A stretch of DNA of 64,000 nucleotides from JALYXV01 sp963791545 (GCA_963791545.1 CAWBSR010000007.1:186001-250000), one strand, 5' to 3'; counted from the first letter of the stretch, positions 32,844 through 42,692 are shown. A program made the numbers and translations. The notes: generated from the letters alone by a model not told the origin.

Positions 32844-33873
32844 GAACGCGGGGGGCACCGGTGGGTTCGGGGCCGGGGACACGGGTGGGGCCGGGGCTGG
32901 GGGCGGAGGGCGGGGGCGGCGGGACCCGGCGGAGCTGGTGGTCGCCTCGCGCCAGGGCGACCGTTCCGCCACGGCCCGGCTGATCTCGCTCATCGAGCGG
33001 GGCGGCGATCCCGCCCGACAGGTGGCCCGGCTCACCTTCGCCCAGGGTGGCGACGCCTACACGGTGGGCATCACCGGAGCGCCCGGGGCGGGAAAGTCGA
33101 CCCTCACCGACCAGCTGATCACCGAGCACCGCCGGGGCGGCCGCCCCATCGGTGTGCTGGCCGTCGACCCGTCGTCGCCGTTCAGCGGGGGCGCCCTACT
33201 GGGCGACCGGGTCCGGATGCAGGACCACACCTTGGACGATGGCGTGTTTATCCGGTCCATGGCCTCCCGGGGCCACCTGGGGGGCCTGGCCCTCGCCACG
33301 CCCGACGCCATCGGGGTGCTCTCGGCGGCCGGGGTCGGCCTGGTGCTGGTGGAGACGGTGGGCGTCGGCCAGGTCGAGATAGAGGTGGCGGGAGCAACGG
33401 ACACCACCGTCGTAGTGGTGAACCCCGGATGGGGCGACGCCATCCAGGCCAACAAGGCGGGGTTGCTCGAGGTAGCCGACGTGTTCGTGGTCAACAAGGC
33501 CGACCGTCCGGGGTCCGAGGAGACCCGCCGGGACCTGGACCACATGTTGGATCTGGGCCTGGGGCGGGACCCCGATGCGTGGCGGCCTCGGATCGTGGCC
33601 ACCGTGGCCACCACCGCCGACGGGGTCGCCGAAGTGTGGGAGGCGGTTGGCGCCCACCGCGTGTTCCTCACCGCCTCGGGGGAGCTTCTGGCGCGGCGCC
33701 AGCGGCGCCTGGTGCTCCAACTGCGGGAGGTGCTGATCCGCCACCTCGAGCGCGACATCGATCGGCTGGAGGGCGGCCAGGCCTATCAGGCGGTCCGCCA
33801 GGAGGTGGTCGACCGGGTCACCGATCCGTATACGGGGGCGGCGTCGCTCCTGGCTCAGCTTCCCCGTGGGTAG
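32821..33873 (+). CDS. meaB: Methylmalonyl-CoA mutase-associated GTPase MeaB
   Basis: G3E-type GTPase of 350 residues that protects and reloads the B12 enzyme methylmalonyl-CoA mutase. P-loop GITGAPGAGKSTLTD, the AVDPSSPFSGGALLGDRVRM switch segment, VETVGVGQ and the NKAD base motif are all present. The first 35 residues are a Gly-rich run unlike the family and may include a later true start. No mutase gene is nearby. It overlaps murA and the next gene, so it is probably in a murA-meaB-echA operon. Confidence 0.93.
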   Translation: MTPLTKAENAGGTGGFGAGDTGGAGAGGGGRGRRDPAELVVASRQGDRSATARLISLIERGGDPARQVARLTFAQGGDAYTVGITGAPGAGKSTLTDQLITEHRRGGRPIGVLAVDPSSPFSGGALLGDRVRMQDHTLDDGVFIRSMASRGHLGGLALATPDAIGVLSAAGVGLVLVETVGVGQVEIEVAGATDTTVVVVNPGWGDAIQANKAGLLEVADVFVVNKADRPGSEETRRDLDHMLDLGLGRDPDAWRPRIVATVATTADGVAEVWEAVGAHRVFLTASGELLARRQRRLVLQLREVLIRHLERDIDRLEGGQAYQAVRQEVVDRVTDPYTGAASLLAQLPRG

Positions 33874-34669
33874 GGTGGACTCGGTGCCTGACGATCTTCG
33901 GGAGTTTGTCTCCGTCGACCGGCGACCCGATGGGGTCGCCGTGGTCCGCCTTGACCGGCCCAAGGCCAACGCCTTGTCGCAGGCCCTGCTGGCCCAGCTG
34001 GAAGCCGCGGCACTGAAACTGGCCGAGGACCCGCCCGGCGCCGTCGTGGTTTGGGGCGGCGACCGGATCTTCGCAGCCGGTGCCGACATCGGCGAGTTCG
34101 GGGGAGCCGACGAGGCCCGGATAACCAACCAGCTGTTTCGTCGGGCGCTGGACGCCCTGGCGGGCATTCCCCGGGCGGTCATCGCGGCGGTGGCCGGCTA
34201 TGCCCTGGGCGGGGGCTGCGAACTGGCGTGCGCCTGCGACCTCCGCGTGGTCGCCGACAACGCCCGCTTGGGCCAACCCGAGGTCCTGCTGGGCCTGATC
34301 CCTGGGGCAGGCGGCACCCAGCGCCTGGCCCGCCTGGTTGGGCCCTCCCGGGCCAAGGACCTGGTACTCACCGGCCGCATGGTGGGCGCCGAGGAGGCGC
34401 TGCGCATCGGTCTCGCCGACCGGGTGGTCCCGGCTGAGCAGCTGTTGCTGCGGGCGATGGAGCTGGCGACGGCGATGGCGTCGGGCGCCGTGCTGGCCCA
34501 GGGTCTGGCCAAGCGGGCCGTCGACGCCGGTCTCGACGGGCCCCTAGCGACGGGGCTGGACATCGAGGCGGAGTTGTTCGTCCAGGTTTTCGAGACCCAC
34601 GACGCCCGCACCGGGATCCGGTCCTTCCTGGCCCAAGGGCCCGGCAAGGCCGAGTTTTCGGGCCGCTGA
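33866..34669 (+). CDS. Enoyl-CoA hydratase/isomerase family protein
   Basis: A crotonase-fold protein of 267 residues. The oxyanion-hole segments FAAGADIGEFGG and AVAGYALGGGCELA are clear, and both catalytic positions are acidic: Glu in GGCELA and Glu in GQPEVLLGLIPGAGGTQRL, so hydratase activity is likely. It would act in beta-oxidation or in branched-chain acid degradation, which feeds methylmalonyl-CoA and fits the neighbouring meaB. The GTG at 33866 overlaps the meaB stop; GTG 33884 is an alternative start. Confidence 0.9.
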   Translation: MGRVDSVPDDLREFVSVDRRPDGVAVVRLDRPKANALSQALLAQLEAAALKLAEDPPGAVVVWGGDRIFAAGADIGEFGGADEARITNQLFRRALDALAGIPRAVIAAVAGYALGGGCELACACDLRVVADNARLGQPEVLLGLIPGAGGTQRLARLVGPSRAKDLVLTGRMVGAEEALRIGLADRVVPAEQLLLRAMELATAMASGAVLAQGLAKRAVDAGLDGPLATGLDIEAELFVQVFETHDARTGIRSFLAQGPGKAEFSGR

Positions 34670-34686
34670 GGGCGGGGTCGACCGAC

Positions 34687-34866
34687 GTGCCGACGCCGGT
34701 CGGTCCCGCACCGAGGGACCCCAATGACCCCGATTTCTGGGATTGGGACCCGCCCCGTGACCGGGCCGCCGAGGGGCTCGCCGCCCGGCGCCACCCGGCC
34801 ACGGCCGTGGTGGCTCTGATCGTGGTCGCCGCTCTGCTGCTCCTGGTCGTCCTCAGCGTGCTGTGA
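34687..34866 (+). CDS. Small single-span membrane protein
   Basis: A 59-residue frame from GTG 34687: a Pro/Asp/Trp-rich cytoplasmic part (DPNDPDFWDWDPPRDRA), then a basic residue pair and one membrane helix (AVVALIVVAALLLLVVLSVL) reaching the last residue. This tail-anchored layout and strong coding bias in a gap otherwise empty support a real gene. No family is recognised. It follows the enoyl-CoA hydratase gene by 17 bases. Confidence 0.5.
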   Translation: MPTPVGPAPRDPNDPDFWDWDPPRDRAAEGLAARRHPATAVVALIVVAALLLLVVLSVL

Positions 34867-34923
34867 TCGCCGATCCCTCCGGGGTTGTAGCCGACCGCGT
34901 TGCCCCCGTAAGACCTGCAAGCT

Positions 34924-37527
34924 TCAGGCCCAGGTGACACAGCCCATTTCCGCGGGGACCGCCAGATCGGGATGGGATGGCACCACGCGCGCCGCGATCC
35001 CGTACCGGCCGGCCCGCTCGCAGGTAAAGGTTCCCTGATACCGGTAACGTCCGGTGCCATTGAGACCGCCCGCCGAGCTGCCGCCTGTCTCACTGGCGCT
35101 TTCCGCCCCGCCGGCGCCGACCACCGCAGGTGCCATCGCCAGGCTCAGGGGAACGGTCGAGGTCTCGGTGAGTTCGCCGGTGGGGCCCACCGGGCCATGC
35201 AGTAGTTCGACCGACACGTCGTCGGTCGTCAGCTGGCCCAGCCGGACGTCGACTTGTACCTGGCGGGTCGTCCACAGATCGGCGACCAGGTGGGCCGGGT
35301 CGTACTGCACTGACTCGATGGCCACGTCGCTCCACGCCGCCTTCACCCGCTGCTCCCATTCCGCCAGGCCCCGGGCCCGGGCGAAGTCGTTCTCGGTCAT
35401 GGCGTCGGCCCGTCGGGCGATGGGCTCGTACATCTGCTGGACATAGTCCTTCACCATCCGCGAGGCCAGCACCTTGGGTCCCAGCGTCTGGAGGGAATTC
35501 CGGACCCGGCGCACCCAGCGTCGGGGCACGGGACCCCCGAAGCGGTCGTAGAACAGGGGGATGACCTGGCCCTCGAGTATCTCGAAGAGGCTGTCGGCCT
35601 CCGCCTTGTCCCGCTGGGCCACATCCTCGTAGGCCTCGGCTGAGGAGATGGCCCACCCGTTGGTGCCGTCGAACATCTCGGCCCACCATCCGTCCAGGAT
35701 GGAGACATTGAGGGCGCCCGACAGCACTGCCTTCTCGCCGCTCGTCCCTGATGCCTCCATGGGCCGCCGCGGTGTGTTCAGCCAGACATCCGATCCCTGG
35801 ATGAGCATCCGTGCCACCGCGATGTCGTAATCCTCCACGAAGGTGATGCGGTGGCGGACCTCGGGATCACGGGAGAACTGGACGATCTGGCGGATCATCT
35901 CCTTGCCCAGGTCGTCGGCGGGGTGGGCCTTGCCCGCGAACACCAACTGGATGGGCCGGTCAGGCGACAGCAGCAGGCCTTTCAGCCGTTCCGGTTGAGA
36001 AAGGAGGAGCGTGGCCCGCTTGTAGGACGCAAAGCGGCGCGCGAAGCCGATGGTGAGCAGGCGCGAGTCGAGGACTTCCCGGGTCCAGGCGGCATCGCTC
36101 TCGCTGCCGCCCCGCTCCACGAGGGTCCGGTGGAGCCGTTCCCGGACAAAGGCGACCAGCGCCTCGCGACCCTGTTCGCGGACCCGCCACAACTCGTCGT
36201 CGCGGACCGCCGCGATGCGGGACCACTCTGGTGCCGCCGCTTCATCCCAGGCGGGCCGGACGTGGCGGGTCAGGAGTTCGTTCATATCGGTGGAAACCCA
36301 GGTGCGGGCGTGGACGCCGTTGGTCACCGACTGGATCGGGGCGTCGTCGGCTTCGATGTCGGGCCACAGGGCCCGGAACATCTCCCGGCTCACCTGGCCG
36401 TGCAGCTTGGACACCCCATTGGACAGGCCGGCCAGCCGCAGGCCCATGACCGCCATGTTGAACGGGGCGTGCGGATGCTCGTCGGGGAAGTGCCCGAGCC
36501 CCATCAGCTGGTCGACGGTGACTCCGCAATCCCGGGCCCATCCCCAGAAGTACCGCTCCATCAACTCCCGGGAGAAGCGGTCGATACCGGCCGGCACCGG
36601 GGTATGGGTCGTAAAAATTGTGCCCGCCCGGACGGCCACGATCGCCTCTGGGAAGCTGAGCCCTCCGCCGGTCATGAGGGTCCGGATGCGCTCGAGGCCG
36701 AGGAACCCCGCGTGGCCCTCGTTGGTGTGGAAGACCTGGGTCCTCTCGCCCACCGCCTCCAGGGCCCGGACCCCACCGATGCCGAGCAGGATCTCCTGGC
36801 GGATGCGGTGCTCGGTGCCCCCGCCGTAGAGCCGGTCGGTGACGTTTCGCATGTCGTCGTCGTTGTCGTCGACGTCGGCGTCGAGCAGGTACAACTTGAC
36901 CCGCCCGACCTGGGCCAGCCAGATCTGGGCGACCAGGGGCCGGTCGTCCAGCATGACGGTGACCCTCTTGCCCTCGACCAGGGTGAGGGCCATGGCGTAG
37001 GGATCGAGCACCGGGTAGTGCTCTTCCTGCCAGCCGGCCGCGTTGAGGGCCTGGCGGAAATAGCCGTGGCGGTACATGAGCCCGACCCCCGTGAGGGGCA
37101 GGCCGAGGCTGGAGGCGGCCTTCAGGTGGTCGCCGGCCAACACCCCGAGTCCCCCTGAGTACTGGGGCAACGCCTCCGCGATGCCGAACTCGGGGGAGAA
37201 GTAGGCGATGGCCCGTAGCCGCCCCGGCGGCTGGTTCTGGAACCAGCGAGGGGTGGTCATGTAGCGGGTCAGGTCGTCTCGGATCTCGGCCAGGAACCCC
37301 ATGAAGGCGGGGTCGGACGCCAGCTCGTCGAGGCGTTCCCGGCTGACCCGGCCCAGCAGGCGCACCGGGTCGTGGGTGGACTCCTCCCATTGCTGGGGGT
37401 CCAGCCAGCGGAACAGGTCACGGGTCCGTTCGTCCCACGACCACCGCAGGTTGCACGCCACCTCCTGGAGCGGGGCCAGGGCGGGCGGGAGGCTGGCCCG
37501 GACGGTGAAGCTGCGAAGGGCTCTCAT
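34924..37527 (-). CDS. glgP: Alpha-glucan phosphorylase
   Basis: GT35 phosphorylase of 867 residues that releases glucose-1-phosphate from glycogen or maltodextrin. It is the long actinobacterial/archaeal type with an N-terminal alpha-glucan-phosphorylase domain (NLRWSWDERTRDLFRWLDP). Visible motifs are EYSGGLGVLAGDH-like (QYSGGLGVLAGDHLKAAS), HTNEGHAGFLGLERIR and NTPRRPMEASGTSGEKA, the last near the PLP and phosphate site. ATG 37527 is chosen over upstream codons because of a TACGGT -10 element eight bases ahead. It faces glgE across 142 bases, as in Mycobacterium. Confidence 0.95.
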   Translation of the reverse strand: MRALRSFTVRASLPPALAPLQEVACNLRWSWDERTRDLFRWLDPQQWEESTHDPVRLLGRVSRERLDELASDPAFMGFLAEIRDDLTRYMTTPRWFQNQPPGRLRAIAYFSPEFGIAEALPQYSGGLGVLAGDHLKAASSLGLPLTGVGLMYRHGYFRQALNAAGWQEEHYPVLDPYAMALTLVEGKRVTVMLDDRPLVAQIWLAQVGRVKLYLLDADVDDNDDDMRNVTDRLYGGGTEHRIRQEILLGIGGVRALEAVGERTQVFHTNEGHAGFLGLERIRTLMTGGGLSFPEAIVAVRAGTIFTTHTPVPAGIDRFSRELMERYFWGWARDCGVTVDQLMGLGHFPDEHPHAPFNMAVMGLRLAGLSNGVSKLHGQVSREMFRALWPDIEADDAPIQSVTNGVHARTWVSTDMNELLTRHVRPAWDEAAAPEWSRIAAVRDDELWRVREQGREALVAFVRERLHRTLVERGGSESDAAWTREVLDSRLLTIGFARRFASYKRATLLLSQPERLKGLLLSPDRPIQLVFAGKAHPADDLGKEMIRQIVQFSRDPEVRHRITFVEDYDIAVARMLIQGSDVWLNTPRRPMEASGTSGEKAVLSGALNVSILDGWWAEMFDGTNGWAISSAEAYEDVAQRDKAEADSLFEILEGQVIPLFYDRFGGPVPRRWVRRVRNSLQTLGPKVLASRMVKDYVQQMYEPIARRADAMTENDFARARGLAEWEQRVKAAWSDVAIESVQYDPAHLVADLWTTRQVQVDVRLGQLTTDDVSVELLHGPVGPTGELTETSTVPLSLAMAPAVVGAGGAESASETGGSSAGGLNGTGRYRYQGTFTCERAGRYGIAARVVPSHPDLAVPAEMGCVTWA

Positions 37528-37535
37528 TGACCCGA

Positions 37536-37541
37536 ACCGTA
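37536..37541 (-). promoter_or_regulatory. Candidate -10 element for glgP (leaderless)
   Basis: TACGGT on the minus strand, eight bases before ATG 37527. Confidence 0.45.
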
Positions 37542-37593
37542 GGCGCGAGCACCTACCTCGAACCAACGATGAGCAAGACACCTGCAATCGTCC

Positions 37594-37610
37594 ATCCCCT
37601 ACGCGGGGAT
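37594..37610. promoter_or_regulatory. Inverted repeat between divergent glgP and glgE
   Basis: ATCCCC-TACGC-GGGGAT lies nearly midway between the two start codons. It is upstream of both candidate -10 elements and so could bind a regulator of alpha-glucan breakdown and synthesis. A single copy; the regulator is unknown. Confidence 0.4.
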
Positions 37611-37657
37611 CGGCCGAGCCCGCCTGAGCCCTGGTGACGCCGCCCTCCCGCACCCCT

Positions 37658-37663
37658 TAGCCT
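37658..37663 (+). promoter_or_regulatory. Candidate -10 element for glgE (leaderless)
   Basis: TAGCCT, six bases before GTG 37670; no ribosome-binding sequence. Confidence 0.4.
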
Positions 37664-37669
37664 GGGGAC

Positions 37670-39574
37670 GTGACCGGGCGCATCGTCATCGAGGATCTCA
37701 GGCCCCGCACCCCTACGGGCCATTACCCCGCCAAGGCGGTGGTGGGCGAGCGGGTGCCGGTTTCGGCCGCCATCTTCAAGGACGGCCACGACATCCTGGC
37801 CGCCCAGGCCACCTTGCTCCCCGGCGGCGAACCGGTACCTCTGATCCTCACCGACGTGGGGCGGGACACCTGGACCGGGGCCGTCATCCCGAGCGACCTC
37901 GGAGCCCACCGCATCGTGGTCGAGGCCTGGACCGACCGCTGGGCCACGTGGGCCAAGAAGATCCAGGCCAAGCTGGGCGCGGGCCAGGAGATCGACGTGG
38001 AGATCGCCGAGGGGGTGGCGATGTTTTCGCAGCGGGCCGCGGGCGGAGACCCCGAGGTCGCCGCCGCCCTGGAGGAACTCGAGCGCGGGGCCGTCACCGT
38101 CGCCCTGGCCACCCCGCTGCCGGGGCCCACCGGCGCAGCCGACCGGACGGCGGCCGAGCCGCTCGGCCTGTGGGTCGACCGGCCCCTGGCCCTGGCCGGC
38201 GCCTGGTACGAGTTGTTCCCCCGTTCCTACGGCGGGTTCAAAGGAACCGAGGAACGGATACCCGCGGTCGCGGGTATGGGTTTCGACGTGCTGTACCTGC
38301 CCCCCATCCATCCCATCGGCGTGACCGAGCGCAAGGGACCCAACAACACCCTGGGGGCTGGCGTCGACGACCCCGGCAGCCCCTGGGCCATCGGGAGCGA
38401 GGCGGGCGGCCATACCGCCATCGACCCCGCCCTCGGGACCTTCAAGGACTTTGCCCACCTGCTCGAGGTGGCTCGGGAGTTCGGCATGGAGGTGTCGCTC
38501 GATTACGCCCTGCAGTGCTCGCCGGACCATCCCTGGGTCCGGGAGCATCCCGAATGGTTCCACCACCGCCCCGACGGTTCGATCGCCTACGCCGAGAATC
38601 CGCCCAAGAAATATCAGGACATCTATCCTCTCAACTTCTGGCCCGACTCGGACAACGATCGGCAGGCGCTGTGGGAGGCTTGCAAGAGCATTCTGGATTT
38701 TTGGATCGAAAAGGGGGTTACCGTTTTCCGGGTCGATAATCCCCACACTAAACCCATCGCCTTTTGGGAGTGGATGATCCCGGCCGTCCAGGCCGAGCAC
38801 CCCATGGCGATTTTCCTGGCAGAAGCGTTCACCAAACCGCGGATGATGGCGAAACTGGCCGAGGTCGGATTCAGCCAGAGTTATACCTATTTCACGTGGC
38901 GGACCGAGCAGCACGGGCCGGAAGGGCTCCGGGCCTACCTGCAGGAACTGGCGGGGGAGAAGGCCGATTTCATGCGGCCCAACTTCTGGACCAATACGCC
39001 TGACATTCTGGCGGGACCGCTCCGGGAGGGGCCGCCGGCGGCCTTTGCCGAGCGGCTGGTGCTCGCCGCCACCATGTCCCCGAGCTGGGGTATGTACAGC
39101 GGGTACGAGTTATGCGAGAACGAGCCTGCCTCGGCTTTGAACGAGGAATACCTGAATTCCGAGAAATACCAGATTCGTGACCGGGATTTCGACCAGCCCT
39201 ATTCGCTCGTCCCTCTGGCGACCGCGGTCAATGCGATACGCCGGAAGCATCCCGCCCTTCAGCGCCTGCGGTGGGCGCGATTCCACCTGAGCGACAACCC
39301 GCAGATCCTGGCCTATTCCAAGGTCAGCGATGACCGTCGCGACACCATGTTGATGGTGGTCAGCCTCGACCCACACCACATGCAGTCGAGCATCTTGACC
39401 CTCGAACTCGAAGCGCTCGGGCTGTCGTCTTTCCGGTCCTACCGGGTGGTCGACGAGCTGTCGGGCGAGGTCTACACCTGGGTCGGCGCCCATCCCTACG
39501 TGAGGCTGGAGCCATGGGCCCGGGTGGCCCACATTTTCCATCTGCCCGACGCCGTTCACGAGGAGCCGGCCTGA
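37670..39574 (+). CDS. glgE: Alpha-1,4-glucan:maltose-1-phosphate maltosyltransferase
   Basis: GH13 enzyme of 634 residues that adds maltose from maltose-1-phosphate to alpha-1,4-glucans. An N-terminal beta domain (residues 1-100) is followed by AWYELFPRSYGG, typical of GlgE. The nucleophile is Asp356 in FRVDNPHTKP and the acid/base Glu385 in FLAEAFTKP; the DIYPLNFWPDSDN segment belongs to the maltosyl-phosphate site. GTG start. treS follows one base after the stop. Codons between about 38590 and 39330 are visibly richer in A/T-ending forms than the rest of the gene. Confidence 0.96.
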   Translation: MTGRIVIEDLRPRTPTGHYPAKAVVGERVPVSAAIFKDGHDILAAQATLLPGGEPVPLILTDVGRDTWTGAVIPSDLGAHRIVVEAWTDRWATWAKKIQAKLGAGQEIDVEIAEGVAMFSQRAAGGDPEVAAALEELERGAVTVALATPLPGPTGAADRTAAEPLGLWVDRPLALAGAWYELFPRSYGGFKGTEERIPAVAGMGFDVLYLPPIHPIGVTERKGPNNTLGAGVDDPGSPWAIGSEAGGHTAIDPALGTFKDFAHLLEVAREFGMEVSLDYALQCSPDHPWVREHPEWFHHRPDGSIAYAENPPKKYQDIYPLNFWPDSDNDRQALWEACKSILDFWIEKGVTVFRVDNPHTKPIAFWEWMIPAVQAEHPMAIFLAEAFTKPRMMAKLAEVGFSQSYTYFTWRTEQHGPEGLRAYLQELAGEKADFMRPNFWTNTPDILAGPLREGPPAAFAERLVLAATMSPSWGMYSGYELCENEPASALNEEYLNSEKYQIRDRDFDQPYSLVPLATAVNAIRRKHPALQRLRWARFHLSDNPQILAYSKVSDDRRDTMLMVVSLDPHHMQSSILTLELEALGLSSFRSYRVVDELSGEVYTWVGAHPYVRLEPWARVAHIFHLPDAVHEEPA

Positions 39575-39575
39575 G

Positions 39576-41249
39576 GTGACCGGGAAGCAGATCTCCTCGT
39601 TCCAGGGCGATCCTCAGTGGTACCGCACCGCCACCTTCTACGAGATCCTGGTGCGGGGTTTCTACGACGCCAACAACGACGGGACCGGCGACCTGCCCGG
39701 TGTCATCGCCAAGCTCGACTACCTGCAGTGGCTGGGCGTCGACTGCCTGTGGCTACTGCCCTTCTATCAGTCACCGCTTCGTGACGGCGGCTACGACATC
39801 AGCGACTTCTTCACCATCCTGCCCGAGTACGGCCAGCTGGCCGACGTCGTGGAGCTGGTCGAGGAGGCCCATAAGCGGGGCATCCGGGTCATCGCCGACC
39901 TGGTCATGAACCACACCAGCGACCAGCATCCGTGGTTCCTGGAATCCCGGCGGGACCACACCAACCCCAAGGCCGACTGGTATGTCTGGAGCGACGACGA
40001 CCAGGGCTGGCCCGACGCCCGGGTCATCTTCGTCGACACCGAGAAGTCCAACTGGGCCTACGACCCGGTGCGGGGCCAGTACTACTGGCACCGCTTCTTC
40101 TCCCACCAGCCCGATCTCAACTTCGACAACCCCGAGGTCGCCGATGCCATGCTCGACGTGGTCCGGTTCTGGCTGGACCTGGGGTTGGACGGGTTCCGGC
40201 TGGACGCGGTGCCCTACCTGTTCGAGCGGGACGCGACCAACGGCGAGAACCTCCCCGAGACCCACGAATACCTGAAGCGGATGCGCAAGGAGGTCGACAG
40301 CGAGTTCCCGGGCCGGGTGTTGCTGGCCGAGGCCAACCAGTGGCCCGAGGACGTGGTCGACTATTTCGGCGACGGTGACGAGTGTCACATGTGCTTCCAC
40401 TTCCCGGTCATGCCCCGGTTGTTCATGGCCATCCGCCGCGAGCAGCGCTATCCCGTGACCGAGATCCTGGCTCGGACCCCGTCCATCCCCGACGGCTGCC
40501 AGTGGGGGATCTTCCTGCGCAACCATGACGAGTTGACGCTGGAGATGGTCACCGACGACGAGCGCGACTACATGTACTCGGAGTACGCCAAGGACCCCCG
40601 TATGAAGCGCAACATCGGCATCGCCCGCCGGTTGCGGCCCCTCGTCGACAACGACCGCCGGGTGGCGGAACTGCTGCACGCACTGCTGTTCAGCCTGCCG
40701 GGCTCGCCGATCCTCTATTACGGCGACGAGATCGGGATGGGCGACAACATCTACCTGGGCGACCGGGACAGTGTGCGCACCCCGATGCAGTGGTCGCCGG
40801 ACCGCAACGCCGGGTTCAGCCGGGCCGATTTTGCCCAGCTGTACCTGCCACCGCTCATGGACCCCGTGTACGGCTATCAGGCGTGCAACGTCGAGGCCCA
40901 GATGCGCGATCCGAGTTCCATGCTGCACTGGACCAAGCGGATGCTGGAGGTGCGCAAACGACACCCGGTGTTCGGCACCGGGAGCTTCGAGGTCATCTCC
41001 ACCGACAATCCCTCGGTACTGGCCTACGTCCGGCGCGACCGCGACGACTGGCGGGAGGACGACACCGTCCTCGGCGTGTTCAACCTCTCCCGGCTGGCCC
41101 AGCCGGCCGAGCTGCCCCTACAGCAATACGAGGGCGCCACGCCCATCGAGCTGCTGGGCCGGGTGCGCTTCCCGAGGATCGGCGAGCTGCCGTACTTCGT
41201 GACGCTGGCCCCGTACAGCTTCTACTGGTTCCAGCTGGTCGAGAATTGA
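39576..41249 (+). CDS. treS: Trehalose synthase (maltose-glucosylmutase)
   Basis: GH13 isomerase of 557 residues that interconverts trehalose and maltose, feeding the GlgE pathway. It starts with DPQWYRTATFYEILVRGFYDAN, diagnostic for TreS. The nucleophile Asp210 is in FRLDAVPYLFER, the acid/base Glu252 in LLAEANQWPEDV, and the third carboxylate in FLRNHDELTLEMV. GTG at 39576, one base after glgE. The maltokinase gene overlaps it by four bases; in some actinobacteria the two are one protein, here they are separate. Confidence 0.96.
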   Translation: MTGKQISSFQGDPQWYRTATFYEILVRGFYDANNDGTGDLPGVIAKLDYLQWLGVDCLWLLPFYQSPLRDGGYDISDFFTILPEYGQLADVVELVEEAHKRGIRVIADLVMNHTSDQHPWFLESRRDHTNPKADWYVWSDDDQGWPDARVIFVDTEKSNWAYDPVRGQYYWHRFFSHQPDLNFDNPEVADAMLDVVRFWLDLGLDGFRLDAVPYLFERDATNGENLPETHEYLKRMRKEVDSEFPGRVLLAEANQWPEDVVDYFGDGDECHMCFHFPVMPRLFMAIRREQRYPVTEILARTPSIPDGCQWGIFLRNHDELTLEMVTDDERDYMYSEYAKDPRMKRNIGIARRLRPLVDNDRRVAELLHALLFSLPGSPILYYGDEIGMGDNIYLGDRDSVRTPMQWSPDRNAGFSRADFAQLYLPPLMDPVYGYQACNVEAQMRDPSSMLHWTKRMLEVRKRHPVFGTGSFEVISTDNPSVLAYVRRDRDDWREDDTVLGVFNLSRLAQPAELPLQQYEGATPIELLGRVRFPRIGELPYFVTLAPYSFYWFQLVEN

Positions 41250-42682
41250 GCGGGCTCTCGGCGGGCGGGGCGCTTCCCGAGGAGGTGCTGGCCCTTCTTC
41301 CGGAGTACCTGGGCCGCCAGCGCTGGTACAGCGGCAGCGGGGCACCCGCTGCCGCCGCCCTGCGGGTCCTCGACTCCGACGAGTTGGCCTCGACGGCCGG
41401 GGGCGCCCACCGGCTGCTGTGGGCAGTGGTGGAAGTGGGCGCGCCAGCGGTGACCCCGACCCCCGGCGAGCCGGCTCCCGGCGGGCCGGCCCCCGAGGAG
41501 CCCGCCCCCGGTCGCTACCAGCTCCTGATCGGGGCCCGGCCCAATGGGGAGCCGGCCGAGTTCCTCAAGGGCCACGAACCCTCGGTGCTGGGTTCGGCCG
41601 GGGATTGCTACTACTACGACGCCACCGTCGACCCGGAGCTGGCGCTGGCGTGGCTGTGCGTGGTCACCGATGCCGCCCTGAGCGCCGAGCGGGTGCGCCC
41701 GGTCGGCGTCGAACAGTCCAACACGTCGCTGGTGTACGACAACCGCTACATCGCCAAGGTGTTCCGCCGGCTGCAGGAGGGCCCAAATCCCGACGTGGTG
41801 GTCACCGAGGCCCTGGCCCGGGTCGGGTTTTCGCATGTGGCCAAACCGGAAGCGGTGTGGCGCAAGGACGGCGCCGACCTGGCGTTCGTCCAGCAGTTCC
41901 TCGCCGGCGGCACCGAAGGCTGGGCGTTGGCCCTCACCTCGCTCCGGGACCTGTATTCCAGCCGCCCCGCCAACCCTTCCCAGGCGGGGGGCGACTTCGC
42001 CCACGAGGCGGCCCGGCTGGGCCATATGACCGCCCAGATGCACCTCGCCATGGCCCAGGCGTTCGGGGTCGACCGCGCCCAGTTCCGCCTCACGCGTTGG
42101 CCGTCGGTAGTCGCCGAGGTGGAGCAGCAACTGCACTCCGTCCTCGGGGCCGCGTTTTCCGGCTCCGCTGATCGACTGTTGGATCGGCTGCGGGCCGTCG
42201 CTGATCCCGGCCCTGCCATCCGGGTCCATGGCGACTACCACCTGGGCCAGGTCATGAGGACCGACACCGGCTGGTACGTGCTCGATTTCGAGGGCGAGCC
42301 GGTCCGGGGCATGTCCGAGCGGATGGCGTTGACCTCTCCATTCAAGGACGTGACCGGCATGCTGCGCTCCTTCCAGTACGCGGCCCACTTCGCCCTCCTC
42401 GAGCAGGACCCCAACGAGCAGGCGGAGCTGCAGCCCCTGGCGGAGGGATGGGAGCAGCACAACCGGTCCGCCTTCCTGGACGGGTATCTCGGCACCCCCG
42501 GCGGGGCCGACCTGCTGCCGGAGCGGCCCGAGGTGCGCCGGGCGGTGTCGTTGGCCTTCGAGCTGCAGAAGGCGCTGTACGAGCTGGCCTACGAGCAGGC
42601 CTTCCGTCCCGGCTGGCTGGCCATACCCGCAGCCGCCATCCAGCGCATCCTGGCAGGGTCGATGTCGGACCTGGAAGGGTAG
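41246..42682 (+). CDS. mak: Maltokinase
   Basis: ATP-dependent kinase of about 478 residues that makes maltose-1-phosphate for GlgE. The N-terminal cap has YLGRQRWYSGSG. The kinase motifs are RVHGDYHLGQVM (H-x-D-x-H-x-x-Q) and VLDFEGEP, typical of Pep2/Mak. A Pro/Gly/Glu-rich insert (PTPGEPAPGGPAPEEPAPG) sits near residue 75 and is probably a loop. TTG 41246 overlaps the treS stop (TTGA) and is the best start; no clear ribosome-binding sequence is present. Confidence 0.93.
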   Translation: MSGLSAGGALPEEVLALLPEYLGRQRWYSGSGAPAAAALRVLDSDELASTAGGAHRLLWAVVEVGAPAVTPTPGEPAPGGPAPEEPAPGRYQLLIGARPNGEPAEFLKGHEPSVLGSAGDCYYYDATVDPELALAWLCVVTDAALSAERVRPVGVEQSNTSLVYDNRYIAKVFRRLQEGPNPDVVVTEALARVGFSHVAKPEAVWRKDGADLAFVQQFLAGGTEGWALALTSLRDLYSSRPANPSQAGGDFAHEAARLGHMTAQMHLAMAQAFGVDRAQFRLTRWPSVVAEVEQQLHSVLGAAFSGSADRLLDRLRAVADPGPAIRVHGDYHLGQVMRTDTGWYVLDFEGEPVRGMSERMALTSPFKDVTGMLRSFQYAAHFALLEQDPNEQAELQPLAEGWEQHNRSAFLDGYLGTPGGADLLPERPEVRRAVSLAFELQKALYELAYEQAFRPGWLAIPAAAIQRILAGSMSDLEG

Positions 42683-42692
42683 ACACAGAGAT

